NCBI RefSeq assembly: GCF_001653755.1
Contig: NZ_CP015125.1
Coordinates: 556,001 to 620,000 of the forward strand
DNA from: Dokdonia donghaensis DSW-1
Lineage (GTDB): Bacteria > Bacteroidota > Bacteroidia > Flavobacteriales > Flavobacteriaceae
Length of the DNA: 64,000 nt
Direction: 5' to 3'
Positions 24,422-33,414 of the stretch are shown here, in pieces. Numbering within the stretch: the first letter of the stretch is position 1; every line of letters starts with the position of its first letter. The notes under the pieces are model-generated. The model ran no database searches. It was given only the letters and a program-made list of their open reading frames with translations, and had not been told where the DNA came from. Both the position numbers and the translations under genes were made by a program.

Positions 24422-24435
24422 GCTTTCGCGAAAGC
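24422..24435. repeat. highly iterated palindrome GCTTTCGCGAAAGC
   Basis: Perfect intergenic copy between the SbtA-like gene and the next small gene. Confidence 0.9.
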
Positions 24436-24453
24436 GTACTCAAAAACTTACTT

Positions 24454-24765
24454 ATGATTCTCTCACAAAGCAACACCCTAACAGAAGATATAGCAGCAGC
24501 GAGAGTCGCAGGTTTTACCTCAGATTTTATGTATAGAGAGGGGCGTTTATTGTGTAGAACTAATAATCGCTGGTATCAAATAGAAGACCTCACACTTATA
24601 GAATATTGCAGGCACGAGGGAATGAATGACCCAGGGGATAGTTCGATTTTATTTTTGATAGAGACTAATGATTCAATAAAAGGTTGCCTTACGAGTGCCT
24701 ATGGTAAAGATGCAGATACAGACCTCATAAGTTTTGTAATGAGCTTAGAAAAGAAAGAGAAATAG
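24454..24765 (+). CDS. small soluble protein of a Bacteroidota family, function unknown
   Basis: 103 aa with a compact alpha/beta look. It contains DFMYREGRLLC and HEGMNDPGDSSILFLIET followed by KGCLTSAYG. The pattern (F)EGMxxPxDSSxLxxIE resembles small proteins that databases often label phosphoribosylpyrophosphate synthetase although they are far too short to be that enzyme. It starts 47 bp after the transporter gene with a palindrome copy in the gap. Confidence 0.65.
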   Translation: MILSQSNTLTEDIAAARVAGFTSDFMYREGRLLCRTNNRWYQIEDLTLIEYCRHEGMNDPGDSSILFLIETNDSIKGCLTSAYGKDADTDLISFVMSLEKKEK

Positions 24766-24790
24766 CTATCTTAACATAAAACCAAAAGGT

Positions 24791-25675
24791 ATGGCAAAGA
24801 TATTAAAATCACTTTCTGAGTATGTACAAATTGCTATAGGTATTGCCCTCGCGAGTATAGGCCTCAAGGCCTTCTTGCTACCTAATGGGTTTCTGGATGG
24901 TGGAGCAACGGGTATCGCTATTTTATTAAGTAAAAAGTTAGATCTAGATATCTCCTTACTGCTCTTCATTGTGAGTATTCCGTTTCTAGTGTTGGGTTTT
25001 TATAAGCTTTCGCGAAATATTCTTTTAAAAAGTACAATGTCCATCTTAATACTAGCAGTCCTTATAGGTGTTGAGTCATTTCCTATTATCACTGAAGATA
25101 AGTTGCTCATCGCGATTTTTGGCGGTATGTTTTTAGGCGCTGGTATTGGCATCAGTATACGCAACGGTGCGGTACTTGACGGATCTGAAATTCTAGGGAT
25201 TTACGTCTTTGATCTTTTTGGCATAAGCATAGGTAAAACCATCCTTGCCTTCAATATTCTTCTATTTATTATCACTGCTTTAGTACTTAGTGTAGAGGTA
25301 GCGCTATATTCCATACTCACCTATATCGTGACGGCAAAGTTTATAGATTTTTTTATAGAAGGGTTTGAAGATTTTATCGGTATTACTATCATATCACCGT
25401 CATCTGAAGAAATAGAACAAAAGATTCTTAAGGAACTAGGCACTGGTATCACCGTCTACAAAGCGGCGGCAGGTTACGGCAGTACGGGTCAAAATAATGA
25501 ACGCCGTGTGATACAAACCGTGATAAACCGTATACACCTGCGCAAAATACACAAGCTCATAGACTCCTGCGACCCTGATGCTTTTATCGTTGAGTTTGAC
25601 GTGAATAATGTGAAAGGAGGAGTTTTAAAAAGGTATCTGCATCCTCAAAGTTCAAAAAAGCTGGCTAGTCTTTAG
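24791..25675 (+). CDS. YitT family membrane protein (DUF161-DUF2179)
   Basis: A 294 aa protein with five or six membrane helices (about 10-200; IAIGIALASIGLKAFLLPNG and GGATGIAILLSKKL are typical of YitT) and a C-terminal soluble DUF2179 domain (about 210-285; GTGITVYKAAAGYGSTGQ). The family is widespread and of unknown function. It starts 25 bp after the preceding gene. A decayed palindrome copy is read as KLSRN. Confidence 0.88.
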   Translation: MAKILKSLSEYVQIAIGIALASIGLKAFLLPNGFLDGGATGIAILLSKKLDLDISLLLFIVSIPFLVLGFYKLSRNILLKSTMSILILAVLIGVESFPIITEDKLLIAIFGGMFLGAGIGISIRNGAVLDGSEILGIYVFDLFGISIGKTILAFNILLFIITALVLSVEVALYSILTYIVTAKFIDFFIEGFEDFIGITIISPSSEEIEQKILKELGTGITVYKAAAGYGSTGQNNERRVIQTVINRIHLRKIHKLIDSCDPDAFIVEFDVNNVKGGVLKRYLHPQSSKKLASL

Positions 25676-25706
25676 AAGTTGTTTGATGATGCGTTGTGCT
25701 ATTTAT

Positions 25707-25720
25707 GCTTTCGCGAAAGC
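25707..25720. repeat. highly iterated palindrome GCTTTCGCGAAAGC
   Basis: Perfect copy in the 51-bp gap between the convergent YitT and DUF2490 genes. Confidence 0.9.
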
Positions 25721-25726
25721 GCAACC

Positions 25727-26413
25727 CTACAAACTCAAGTAATACCCCAGATTTATCCAGAATCGATGATTTGCAGTAGCTTTAAGAAATGAATCCATAC
25801 GATAGTCTACGCCTATCTCTAGTTTATTTGCATCGTTTAGATAATAACCCAAAGTAGGCACAAACCTTACCTCGAGGTCTGTTCCATCTCCTTGAATGGA
25901 ATATACATACTCGTTCCCTAGTTTTAAATACACTTCTCCTGGGTCTATAAACTCACCATTGAGGGATATATCTGAAGACAATCTGTATCGCGCTCTAAAC
26001 TCAACTTTTTGCCTAGCATTAAATGTTTGATCTGTACGAAAGCGATGCCCCAAACGAAAACCAAAATAAGGTACGGTAAATGAGTACTGCTGTATCGCGC
26101 GATGTATAAGGTCCTTGTCACGGAAGCGAGCCAAATATCCTATCCCCACTTTTGCATCTACTCCTACAGTACGCGTGGCAACCGTGGTGACGTCTAGTAA
26201 GGAGTAAAATACCTCTGTATTATTATTGCCCTTAAAATCGCCTTCATTTAGTTCAATACGAGGCGCAAATTCTACATTGATGTTCCACAGCTCATTGATT
26301 TTTGTGCCAATATTTACTTCTGGAAGTATACCCACTTCATAAAGCGATTGCCCGTAAAGCAACGTGCTCGTAAAAAATATGAATATAAAGGATAAGAATT
26401 TAAACATACTCAA
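25727..26413 (-). CDS. DUF2490 family outer-membrane-like protein
   Basis: A 228 aa protein with a signal peptide ending around YGQ (residue 22) and a mature part of alternating beta strands ending in aromatic residues (WINLGYYLSL), as in small outer-membrane barrels. The arrangement (NVEFAPRIELNEGDF, FRLGHRFRTDQTF, RFRARY-like strands, GVDYRMDSFL) fits DUF2490. Its start overlaps the upstream gene's stop by 4 bp (ATGA), so the pair is translationally coupled. Confidence 0.75.
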   Translation of the reverse strand: MSMFKFLSFIFIFFTSTLLYGQSLYEVGILPEVNIGTKINELWNINVEFAPRIELNEGDFKGNNNTEVFYSLLDVTTVATRTVGVDAKVGIGYLARFRDKDLIHRAIQQYSFTVPYFGFRLGHRFRTDQTFNARQKVEFRARYRLSSDISLNGEFIDPGEVYLKLGNEYVYSIQGDGTDLEVRFVPTLGYYLNDANKLEIGVDYRMDSFLKATANHRFWINLGYYLSL

Positions 26414-27009
26414 AAGCGTAGAATATTATCACGTCGTATGCTTATTTGAGACCTACTTATGAAGGCTCCTTTCTCGTTAAAAAGAACTTCATAACGCTTT
26501 GATTTTTTACCAGAATAACGTGTTTTTACAACGACCTCATAGTGCGGAATGAGTGTTGAGGCTACGAGCTTTTTTGCAGTCCTATTTATTATTTCTTTTA
26601 CCGTATTATTATACTGCGCTTGTATTTTTTCTACCTTAAAATAATCAAATTCTTGCGCAAAATAGCTGGTTATCTCTTGTCTCGTATCCTCTGATACATC
26701 TCCTAAGCCAATGACAATTTCTACATCTTGTAGCACACCATCTTTTGTAAACTCTACACTGTGACGTTGTCCTTTGTATTTAAACTTTGCTTCAATACTA
26801 GCGCCATCATCACCTACTTCTTGTAACCATTTTACAGAACGATCTATATTGAAAGTTGCTATGAAGTCTTTTGCTTTTTGTGGTACAAGCTCGGGTTTAA
26901 TTCGGTATTCTCTTTCGGCTTTTACGGCATCTTGTACTTGCGCACGACTCACTGATGTCAGTAGCAAGGCACAGATACACATTGAGAAAAAAGAATACTT
27001 AGTCCACAC
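26410..27009 (-). CDS. exported hypothetical protein with PepSY-like repeats
   Basis: 199 aa starting at GTG 27009, which gives a proper basic-hydrophobic signal peptide (MWTKYSFFSMCICALLLTS). The Met at 26982 would lack the basic residue. The mature part seems to have two related beta-alpha units (KWLQEVGDDGASIEAKFKYK ... EFTKDGVLQDVEI and YEVVVKTRYSG ... YEVLFNEKGAFISR), reminiscent of PepSY-like/BLIP domains; this is tentative. Coupled by overlap to the DUF2490 gene downstream and, at its start, to a 48-codon gene upstream. Confidence 0.7.
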   Translation of the reverse strand: MWTKYSFFSMCICALLLTSVSRAQVQDAVKAEREYRIKPELVPQKAKDFIATFNIDRSVKWLQEVGDDGASIEAKFKYKGQRHSVEFTKDGVLQDVEIVIGLGDVSEDTRQEITSYFAQEFDYFKVEKIQAQYNNTVKEIINRTAKKLVASTLIPHYEVVVKTRYSGKKSKRYEVLFNEKGAFISRSQISIRRDNILRF

Positions 27010-27145
27010 GATCTTCCTTTTTTGAGTTAAATAACCATCCCAAGGGTAACCAAATCACAAAGAACAGAAACTTCCCAGTTACTAAACCTATGATGGTAAT
27101 AATTGCAGCGATTACCGCAAGCGAAGTTTTCCAAGATTTACTCAT
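26999..27145 (-). CDS. small membrane protein, 48 aa, coupled to mfd
   Basis: The product is MSKSWKTSLAVIAAIITIIG followed by a second hydrophobic stretch (KFLFFVIWLPLGWLF) and a charged tail NSKKEDRVD. The ATG overlaps the stop codon of mfd by 8 bp, and its own stop overlaps the start of the next gene by 11 bp, so four genes in a row (mfd to DUF2490) are translationally coupled. Function unknown. Confidence 0.65.
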   Translation of the reverse strand: MSKSWKTSLAVIAAIITIIGLVTGKFLFFVIWLPLGWLFNSKKEDRVD

Positions 27146-30100
27146 CACCTCCTGAGGTCTTTGCGGTTACTTTTTGAGTACTCGCTGGCATTAATGGTCT
27201 TAATAATGCGACTACGTCATTTACAGTTTTTGCATCGTCAGATTTTAAGAGAAGTCTAAGTCCTTTCGACAGTTTCTTTTCTTTGATGCTCACGCGGTAT
27301 GCATTTTCTTGTACAAACTTAAGCACACGTCCAAAGGTAGAACTCTGGTAAAAAGAGCTCTGCTGGTCTGCTATAAAGAAGCCTGTGAGTTTGCCGTTTT
27401 TCATTACTACTTTCTCTAGGCCTATCTTAGTTGCTACCCACTTAATGCGCACAGAGTCCAGCAAGTCTTCGGCCTCATCTGGTAAGGGTCCAAAACGATC
27501 TACAAGTTTTGCCTCAAAGGCATCTAGTTGTTCTTCGGTTTTTACATTATTCAGCTCAGTGTAGAGACTAAGACGCTCCGTGATACTATTTACATAATCA
27601 TCTGGGAAGAGAAGACTAAAGTCGGTATCAAGTACGGTGTCTTTTACGTATTCTCTTTCTTCTTTCGCGAAAGCGGGATCATCTTTATAAAGCTCTGCAA
27701 ACTCATCTTCTTTGAGTTCATCTATGGCCTCGTTGAGGATTTTTTGATAGGTATCAAAACCTATTTCATTGATAAAGCCGCTCTGTTCTCCTCCTAATAA
27801 ATCTCCTGCACCACGTATCTCAAGATCTTTCATCGCGATATTAAAACCGCTTCCTAGTACAGAAAACTGCTCTAGCGCCTGGATACGTTTTCTAGCATCC
27901 TCGGTCATTACAGAGTATGGCGGTGTGATAAAATAACAGAAGGCCTTTTTATTACTTCGTCCCACACGACCACGCATCTGGTGTAGGTCTGAGAGTCCAA
28001 AGTTATTTGCATTGTTTATAAAAATGGTATTTGCATTAGGTACATCAAGACCACTCTCAATTATGGTGGTTGAGACCAGTACATCAAACTCCCCATTCAT
28101 AAACGAGAGCATTTTTGCCTCTAGGGCTTTACCTTCCATCTGGCCGTGACCTACGCCTACTTTTGCATCTGGCACAAGGCGCTGTATGAGGCCAGCGACT
28201 TCCTTTATATTTTCTATACGATTATGAATAAAAAACACCTGGCCACCACGTTGTATCTCATACGAGACTGCATAGCGTATCACCTCTTCTGAGAAGCGCA
28301 CAACATTACTTTCTATAGGGTAACGGTTAGGTGGTGGCGTGGTGATGGTACTAAGATCACGAGCCGCCATAAGTGAGAATTGTAAGGTACGAGGTATAGG
28401 TGTCGCTGTAAGTGTGAGCGTGTCTACGGTCTCTGAGATGGTCTTGAGTTTATCTTTTACGGCTACGCCAAACTTCTGCTCTTCGTCAATTACTAGGAGA
28501 CCTAGATCTTTAAAAACAACATTTTTACTGGTGAGCTGGTGCGTGCCTATCACAATATCTACCGCGCCACTCTCGAGGCCGGCGAGGACTTCTCTTTTTT
28601 CTTTGGCCGTACGGAAACGGTTGAGATACTCTACCGTCACTGGGAAACCTTTAAGACGTTCTTTAAACGTACGCGCGTGTTGATAGGCAAGTATTGTGGT
28701 AGGAACCAGTACTGCTACTTGCTTACCGTTATCTACCGCCTTAAACGCGGCACGTATGGCAACCTCTGTTTTACCAAAACCTACATCACCACACACCAGT
28801 CTATCCATAGGGCGATCGCTCTCCATATCGCGTTTTACATCTTCTGTAACGCTGCTTTGATCTGGAGTGTCTTCATAGATAAAACTCGCCTCTAGCTCGT
28901 GCTGCATATGGGTATCTGGGCCAAAGGCATATCCCTTTTGCAAACGGCGTTTTGCATATAGTTTTATAAGGTTAAAGGCGATGTGTTTTACCTTGGATTT
29001 TGTTTTGGCTTTAAGCTTTTTCCAGGCTTGGCTTCCTAGTTTATACACTTGTGGTGGCTTGCCATCCTTACCGTTGTACTTAGTGATTTTATGTAATGAG
29101 TGTATACTCAGGTATAAGATGTCACGCTCACCATAAATGAGCTTGATGGCTTCTTGCATTTTACCCTCAACGTCTATCTTTTTGAGTCCGCCAAATTTTC
29201 CTATACCGTGATCTATGTGCGTGACATAATCACCTACACTTAGGTTAGTAAGCTCCTTGAGCGTGATGGCTTGCTTTTTTGCATAGCCATTTTTGATATT
29301 AAACTTATGGTAGCGTTCAAAGATCTGGTGATCTGTATACACCACCATTTTTGTGTCATTATCTACAAAACCTTGATAAAGTGATAGCACAATGGTCTCA
29401 TAGGACGATACAATAGCATCTGCATCATCAAAAATGTCTTGAAAACGCTTTGCTTGCTGCTCACTACTACAGGTGATTATATTCTTATAACCACGAGCGT
29501 GGTTATCATTTAAGTTTTCTATAAGGAGGTTAAACTGCTTATTAAAAGATGGCTGTGGCGCCACATCAAAGGTGATGCTATGTTCTATCTCACCTACCTC
29601 TGCACTACTTCCTAAATCTATAGTGGTAAAAGAGTCAAGTTGTTCTTTTAGATTTTTGCCGTGACAAAAAAGCTCTTCTGGTGAGTTGCGTTTTACCTCT
29701 TGTGAGAGGTTTTCAAAAGCTTCTTCGGCTTTAGAAAAGTTTTGATCTGTACGATCATATAACAACGACCTGTTTTTAATAAAAACGACTGTCTTTGCAG
29801 AGATATATTTTAAGAAACTAGCTCTTGTTTCTTCTAATGCCTTGTTCTCCACATTAGGCATTATGGATATTTTCTTTACTTGGTCTAACGACAGCTGACT
29901 CTCAACATCAAAGGTTCTAATACTATCTACCTCATCGCCAAAAAATTCTATACGGTACGGCCTGTCGTGCGAAAATGAAAATACATCTACAATACCTCCA
30001 CGCACCGAAAACTCACCCGGCTCTGTTACAAAATCTACTCTTTTAAAACGATACTCAAAGAGCATCTCATTTATAAAATCTAGCGATAACTTATCGTTTA

Positions 30101-30536
30101 CAGTCACCTTGAGCGTTTGTCTATCTAGCTCCTTACGTGTCACTACTTTTTCAAATAATGCATCTGGATAGGTCACGATAAGAGCTGGCTTTTTACGTGA
30201 GTTTACACGATTAAGCACCTCTGCACGCAACAAGATATTTGCATTATCTGTCTCCTCAATCTGGTAAGGACGCCTGTAACTGCCAGGGTAAAAGAGTACG
30301 TTTTCTTCCTTGCGCAAGGCTTCAAGATCATTGAGATAGTAAGCCGCTTCTTCCTTATCATTAAGAATTAACAATACGGGGCGCTCTTGGCCTTCAAAAA
30401 GCTGACTTACAGCAAAAGATAATGAAGATCCCGTGAGACCTTTTGCTTGTATACGTTGAGAATGGGCAATAGCTTCCCCTAGTTTCTGCAGTGGCAGAGA
30501 CTGTGCAAAGTGCTGTGAGAGTTCTGATTTACTCAA
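27138..30536 (-). CDS. mfd: transcription-repair coupling factor
   Basis: An 1132 aa ATP-dependent translocase that removes RNA polymerase stalled at lesions and recruits UvrA. In order: UvrB-like N-terminal domain (about 1-370), RNAP-interaction domain starting VGDYVTHIDHGIGKFGGL (about 435-510), helicase domain with Walker A GDVGFGKTEVAIRAA and DEEQ box (VIDEEQKFGV), HQMRGRVGRSNKKAFCYF in motif VI, and a C-terminal TRCF domain (about 985-1090). A palindrome remnant lies in the gene (DPAFAKEERE). It heads a minus-strand unit with three small genes. Confidence 0.96.
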   Translation of the reverse strand: MSKSELSQHFAQSLPLQKLGEAIAHSQRIQAKGLTGSSLSFAVSQLFEGQERPVLLILNDKEEAAYYLNDLEALRKEENVLFYPGSYRRPYQIEETDNANILLRAEVLNRVNSRKKPALIVTYPDALFEKVVTRKELDRQTLKVTVNDKLSLDFINEMLFEYRFKRVDFVTEPGEFSVRGGIVDVFSFSHDRPYRIEFFGDEVDSIRTFDVESQLSLDQVKKISIMPNVENKALEETRASFLKYISAKTVVFIKNRSLLYDRTDQNFSKAEEAFENLSQEVKRNSPEELFCHGKNLKEQLDSFTTIDLGSSAEVGEIEHSITFDVAPQPSFNKQFNLLIENLNDNHARGYKNIITCSSEQQAKRFQDIFDDADAIVSSYETIVLSLYQGFVDNDTKMVVYTDHQIFERYHKFNIKNGYAKKQAITLKELTNLSVGDYVTHIDHGIGKFGGLKKIDVEGKMQEAIKLIYGERDILYLSIHSLHKITKYNGKDGKPPQVYKLGSQAWKKLKAKTKSKVKHIAFNLIKLYAKRRLQKGYAFGPDTHMQHELEASFIYEDTPDQSSVTEDVKRDMESDRPMDRLVCGDVGFGKTEVAIRAAFKAVDNGKQVAVLVPTTILAYQHARTFKERLKGFPVTVEYLNRFRTAKEKREVLAGLESGAVDIVIGTHQLTSKNVVFKDLGLLVIDEEQKFGVAVKDKLKTISETVDTLTLTATPIPRTLQFSLMAARDLSTITTPPPNRYPIESNVVRFSEEVIRYAVSYEIQRGGQVFFIHNRIENIKEVAGLIQRLVPDAKVGVGHGQMEGKALEAKMLSFMNGEFDVLVSTTIIESGLDVPNANTIFINNANNFGLSDLHQMRGRVGRSNKKAFCYFITPPYSVMTEDARKRIQALEQFSVLGSGFNIAMKDLEIRGAGDLLGGEQSGFINEIGFDTYQKILNEAIDELKEDEFAELYKDDPAFAKEEREYVKDTVLDTDFSLLFPDDYVNSITERLSLYTELNNVKTEEQLDAFEAKLVDRFGPLPDEAEDLLDSVRIKWVATKIGLEKVVMKNGKLTGFFIADQQSSFYQSSTFGRVLKFVQENAYRVSIKEKKLSKGLRLLLKSDDAKTVNDVVALLRPLMPASTQKVTAKTSGGDE

Positions 30537-30571
30537 GAAATAAGATTTTTTACAAAGATAGTCTTGAGTAC

Positions 30572-30585
30572 GCTTTCGCGAAAGC
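30572..30585. repeat. highly iterated palindrome GCTTTCGCGAAAGC
   Basis: Perfect copy between the divergent mfd and DoxX genes. Confidence 0.9.
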
Positions 30586-30647
30586 GCTATTTACTTTTTA
30601 CCATTTTCATAACATTACACCTCTTTTCTATTTTCTACTTTTAAAGT

Positions 30648-31085
30648 ATGAAACATTGGACAGATCATCAGCTAGCATTTGTAATCGCGCGTATTACCAT
30701 AGGTATCAACTTCTTATTGCACGGGGTAGTGCGACTTCCTAAAATGGAAGGCTTTGCCAGCGGACTATCAAAAGGTTTTGAGGGAACAATGTTACCACCC
30801 GCTCTGGTGGAGCCTATCGCTTTTGGACTACCTATTGTCGAGCTTGTACTTGGCATCTTATTAATTATAGGGTTTAAAACTCGTCTTGCCGCAGCTTTAA
30901 GTTTTGTATTAATCACATTATTAATGGCGGGAACTTCTTTTAAGGAAGACTGGGATCTGGTAGGCTCACAAATGATTTATGTGATTTTCTTCTTCATTTT
31001 TATTAAAAATTTACGTCACAATACGTTTGCCATAGACGGCACTTCTAAAATGGTAGTTGACGGCTTTACAAACCAGCAGGTGTAA
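30648..31085 (+). CDS. DoxX family membrane protein
   Basis: 145 aa, with four hydrophobic segments. The first contains VIARITIGINFLLHGVVRLPK, and the third VELVLGILLIIGFKTRLAAA, as in DoxX/SURF4-like proteins. DoxX members are linked to redox balance at the membrane, but no reaction is known for this branch. It is divergent from mfd and followed 119 bp later by a disulfide oxidoreductase gene, with a palindrome copy in the gap. Confidence 0.85.
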   Translation: MKHWTDHQLAFVIARITIGINFLLHGVVRLPKMEGFASGLSKGFEGTMLPPALVEPIAFGLPIVELVLGILLIIGFKTRLAAALSFVLITLLMAGTSFKEDWDLVGSQMIYVIFFFIFIKNLRHNTFAIDGTSKMVVDGFTNQQV

Positions 31086-31118
31086 TATTTTTATAGATTC
31101 TGAAAGGGTTGTGAGTAC

Positions 31119-31132
31119 GCTTTCGCGAAAGC
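31119..31132. repeat. highly iterated palindrome GCTTTCGCGAAAGC
   Basis: Perfect copy between the DoxX and oxidoreductase genes, within the 20-mer TACGC...GCGTG. Confidence 0.9.
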
Positions 31133-31204
31133 GTGATTAAGATTTTACAATTTTCATAACACCCAAAGGCAGATTACCGCAGTACCTTTATAAAAAAAGA
31201 AGGT

Positions 31205-32554
31205 ATGGGATTTGAACATTATGACGTTTTTGTAATAGGATCGGGCAGCGCAGGTAGACAGGTGGCAACACGTTGTGCCAAAGAGGGGATGAAAGTAGCC
31301 ATTGCAGATAATCGTGAGTATGGTGGCACCTGCGCAAATAGAGGCTGTGACCCAAAAAAAGTACTCCTTAACGCCAGTGAGATCATTGCTAGAACGAGCG
31401 ATATGACAGCTGTGGGCGTGACCGAAATTCCAAAAATAGACTGGCAAGCGCTCCAAAAATTTAAAGAAAAGTTTGTCTCTGCAATGCCCGTAAAAACCGA
31501 AGAGTCGCTAGATAAACTAGGGATTACAATGTATCACCAGTCGCCTCAATTTATAGAGGAAGGTCTTCTAAGCGTTGAGGGTAAAAAAGTAACGGTAGAC
31601 AAGGTCGTTATTGCCTCTGGTCTTATCCCTAGACCGCTACACTTTGAAGGTGCCGAGTTGTTTAAAACCTCAGACGATTTTCTTGAGCTTCCAGCCCTAC
31701 CAGAGAGCATTATCTTTGTGGGTGGAGGTTATATCGCTATGGAGTTTGCTCATATCGCGGCACGCTGTGGTGTAGATGTAACAATTATAGAACGTGGGGA
31801 GCGTGTTTTAAAAATGTTTGATGCTAGTATCACGGGGCTCTTAGAAGAAGAGTCAAAAAAAATAGGAATCAACTTTATTTTTAATGCAGATGTTATCCGC
31901 GCCGAAATGCTTCAAAAAAATACACGCGTTTTTTATACACGTGATGGCAAAGAGCAGAGCGTAAAAGCCGAAATGGTTTTTAATACCTCTGGACGTGTAC
32001 CCTCTGTAGATATGCTTGCGCTTGACAAAGGAAATGTAGCAACTACACCTAGAGGCATTAAGGTAAATGAGTATTTACAAAGCACTACTAACTCTAATGT
32101 ATATGCCTGTGGCGATGTAGCAGACTCTGGTTCTCTACCACTCACACCACTGTCTAGTAAGGAAGGTAGACACGTAGGTGTACAACTGGCTACTGGAACA
32201 CATACCAAATATGATTTTCCAGCAATACCGACAGCAGTCTATACCACACCACAGCTAGCAATGGTAGGCCTCACAGAAGACCAAGCAAAAGAGCAAGGCA
32301 TTTCTTATAAAGTACTAAGTGAGCACGTTCCAGACTGGTTTAGTGTAAAGAGATTAAACTCAAAGAACTATTGCTACAAAACGCTTAAAGGTGAAAATGA
32401 TGAGATACTTGGCGCTGAGATTCTTGCGCCAGAGGCAAGTGAGATGATCAACTTATTTGCAATGGCAATACAACAGAAGCTAACCTGTACACAGTTTAGA
32501 GAAACGATTTTTGCATATCCTACATTTGCAAGTGATATGCAGAGTATGGTTTAA
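31205..32554 (+). CDS. FAD/NAD(P)-dependent pyridine nucleotide-disulfide oxidoreductase
   Basis: A 449 aa class I flavoprotein disulfide reductase. The FAD site is VFVIGSGSAGRQVATRCA, the redox-active site GGTCANRGCDPKKVLLNASE carries Cys-Ala-Asn-Arg-Gly-Cys, the NAD(P) site is IIFVGGGYIAMEFAHIAA, and the second FAD motif is NVYACGDVADSG. The active-site form CANRGCDPKK matches the glutathione-reductase-like proteins of marine bacteria more than lipoamide dehydrogenase (usually CxxxGC(I/V)PSK). The C-terminal dimer domain lacks a clear His-x4-Glu pair, so the substrate is open. Its stop overlaps the convergent TspO-like gene by 4 bp. Confidence 0.88.
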   Translation: MGFEHYDVFVIGSGSAGRQVATRCAKEGMKVAIADNREYGGTCANRGCDPKKVLLNASEIIARTSDMTAVGVTEIPKIDWQALQKFKEKFVSAMPVKTEESLDKLGITMYHQSPQFIEEGLLSVEGKKVTVDKVVIASGLIPRPLHFEGAELFKTSDDFLELPALPESIIFVGGGYIAMEFAHIAARCGVDVTIIERGERVLKMFDASITGLLEEESKKIGINFIFNADVIRAEMLQKNTRVFYTRDGKEQSVKAEMVFNTSGRVPSVDMLALDKGNVATTPRGIKVNEYLQSTTNSNVYACGDVADSGSLPLTPLSSKEGRHVGVQLATGTHTKYDFPAIPTAVYTTPQLAMVGLTEDQAKEQGISYKVLSEHVPDWFSVKRLNSKNYCYKTLKGENDEILGAEILAPEASEMINLFAMAIQQKLTCTQFRETIFAYPTFASDMQSMV

Positions 32555-33357
32555 TTATCAAGAAACCGTTCCTTGAATTTTAAATGAGGAGCGGTTTCCT
32601 TATTCTTAAAAGCGTGTAGCATTGTAATTATTACTAATACTACTGCTCCTAGTAAAGCGTAATAAGCGATGCTCTCATATTGATCTTTATGTCTTATGAA
32701 TATCGCGACAAGTGCCCACACAGCAACCAGCGCAAACTCTCTCATATTACGTAACCATACCATAAGTACATTTATAAGTACCGCCACTGTAATCATAATC
32801 ATAGTCCACACAATTTCGTTAAGCTCTGTGCCCTTTACATCAATACTAGAAAAGAAGGCAGCAAAGTTTGCGATAGTAGCCACGGCTATCCAGCCAGCGT
32901 TGATACAAATAGGCCACCACACAAAGGCAATCACCTCAATAGGCGCATCCCAGCGCTCCATATTAGTGCGCCATACCACAAGAAGTAAACTACATAGTAT
33001 GCCTATCATTATAATAACCGATAGCGCTATGTATTCATAAGTAAATGCAACCACCCAAGCTGCGTTGAGCACATTTGCAATAGCAAACCACCAGCCAGTC
33101 TTTACAATAAACGGTGATTCTTTCTTACTAAAAAAAGCTCGGCGTATTTGAAAAACACTATAAGCTATGAGCATTAAGAAAATTACTCCCCAGATAGAAA
33201 ATGCATATCCTGCTGGAGTAAATAAATTCTCATACTTATCTGAAGCTTCACCTATCGTAGTATTATTCCAGCGCTGGGCTTGTGAGAGTCCGTTTACTGC
33301 GAGTACAAGCAATACAGATAGTGTATTTACAATTGCATATATTTTCTTCATAGCCAT
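32551..33357 (-). CDS. TspO/MBR-related tryptophan-rich membrane protein
   Basis: 268 aa with about seven hydrophobic segments and many Trp. It contains NLFTPAGYAFSIWGVIFLML, WVVAFTYEY, WWPICINAGWIAVATIANF and FALVAVWALVAIFIRH, the layout of the long TspO-like family found in Bacteroidota. TspO proteins bind porphyrins. Since heme genes occur further along the chromosome segment, a link is possible but not shown. It overlaps the oxidoreductase gene stop by 4 bp tail to tail. Confidence 0.82.
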   Translation of the reverse strand: MAMKKIYAIVNTLSVLLVLAVNGLSQAQRWNNTTIGEASDKYENLFTPAGYAFSIWGVIFLMLIAYSVFQIRRAFFSKKESPFIVKTGWWFAIANVLNAAWVVAFTYEYIALSVIIMIGILCSLLLVVWRTNMERWDAPIEVIAFVWWPICINAGWIAVATIANFAAFFSSIDVKGTELNEIVWTMIMITVAVLINVLMVWLRNMREFALVAVWALVAIFIRHKDQYESIAYYALLGAVVLVIITMLHAFKNKETAPHLKFKERFLDN

Positions 33358-33414
33358 TATTTTAAGTAAAGTTACAGCCGTGCAAAGACTTGCTGTATTA
33401 ACATAATCACAAAT

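Noticed and set aside
24454..24765. Calling the 103-aa protein a PRPP synthetase
   Set aside because: It has neither the length nor the PRPP-binding motif; the true enzyme is prs at 1317-2258.
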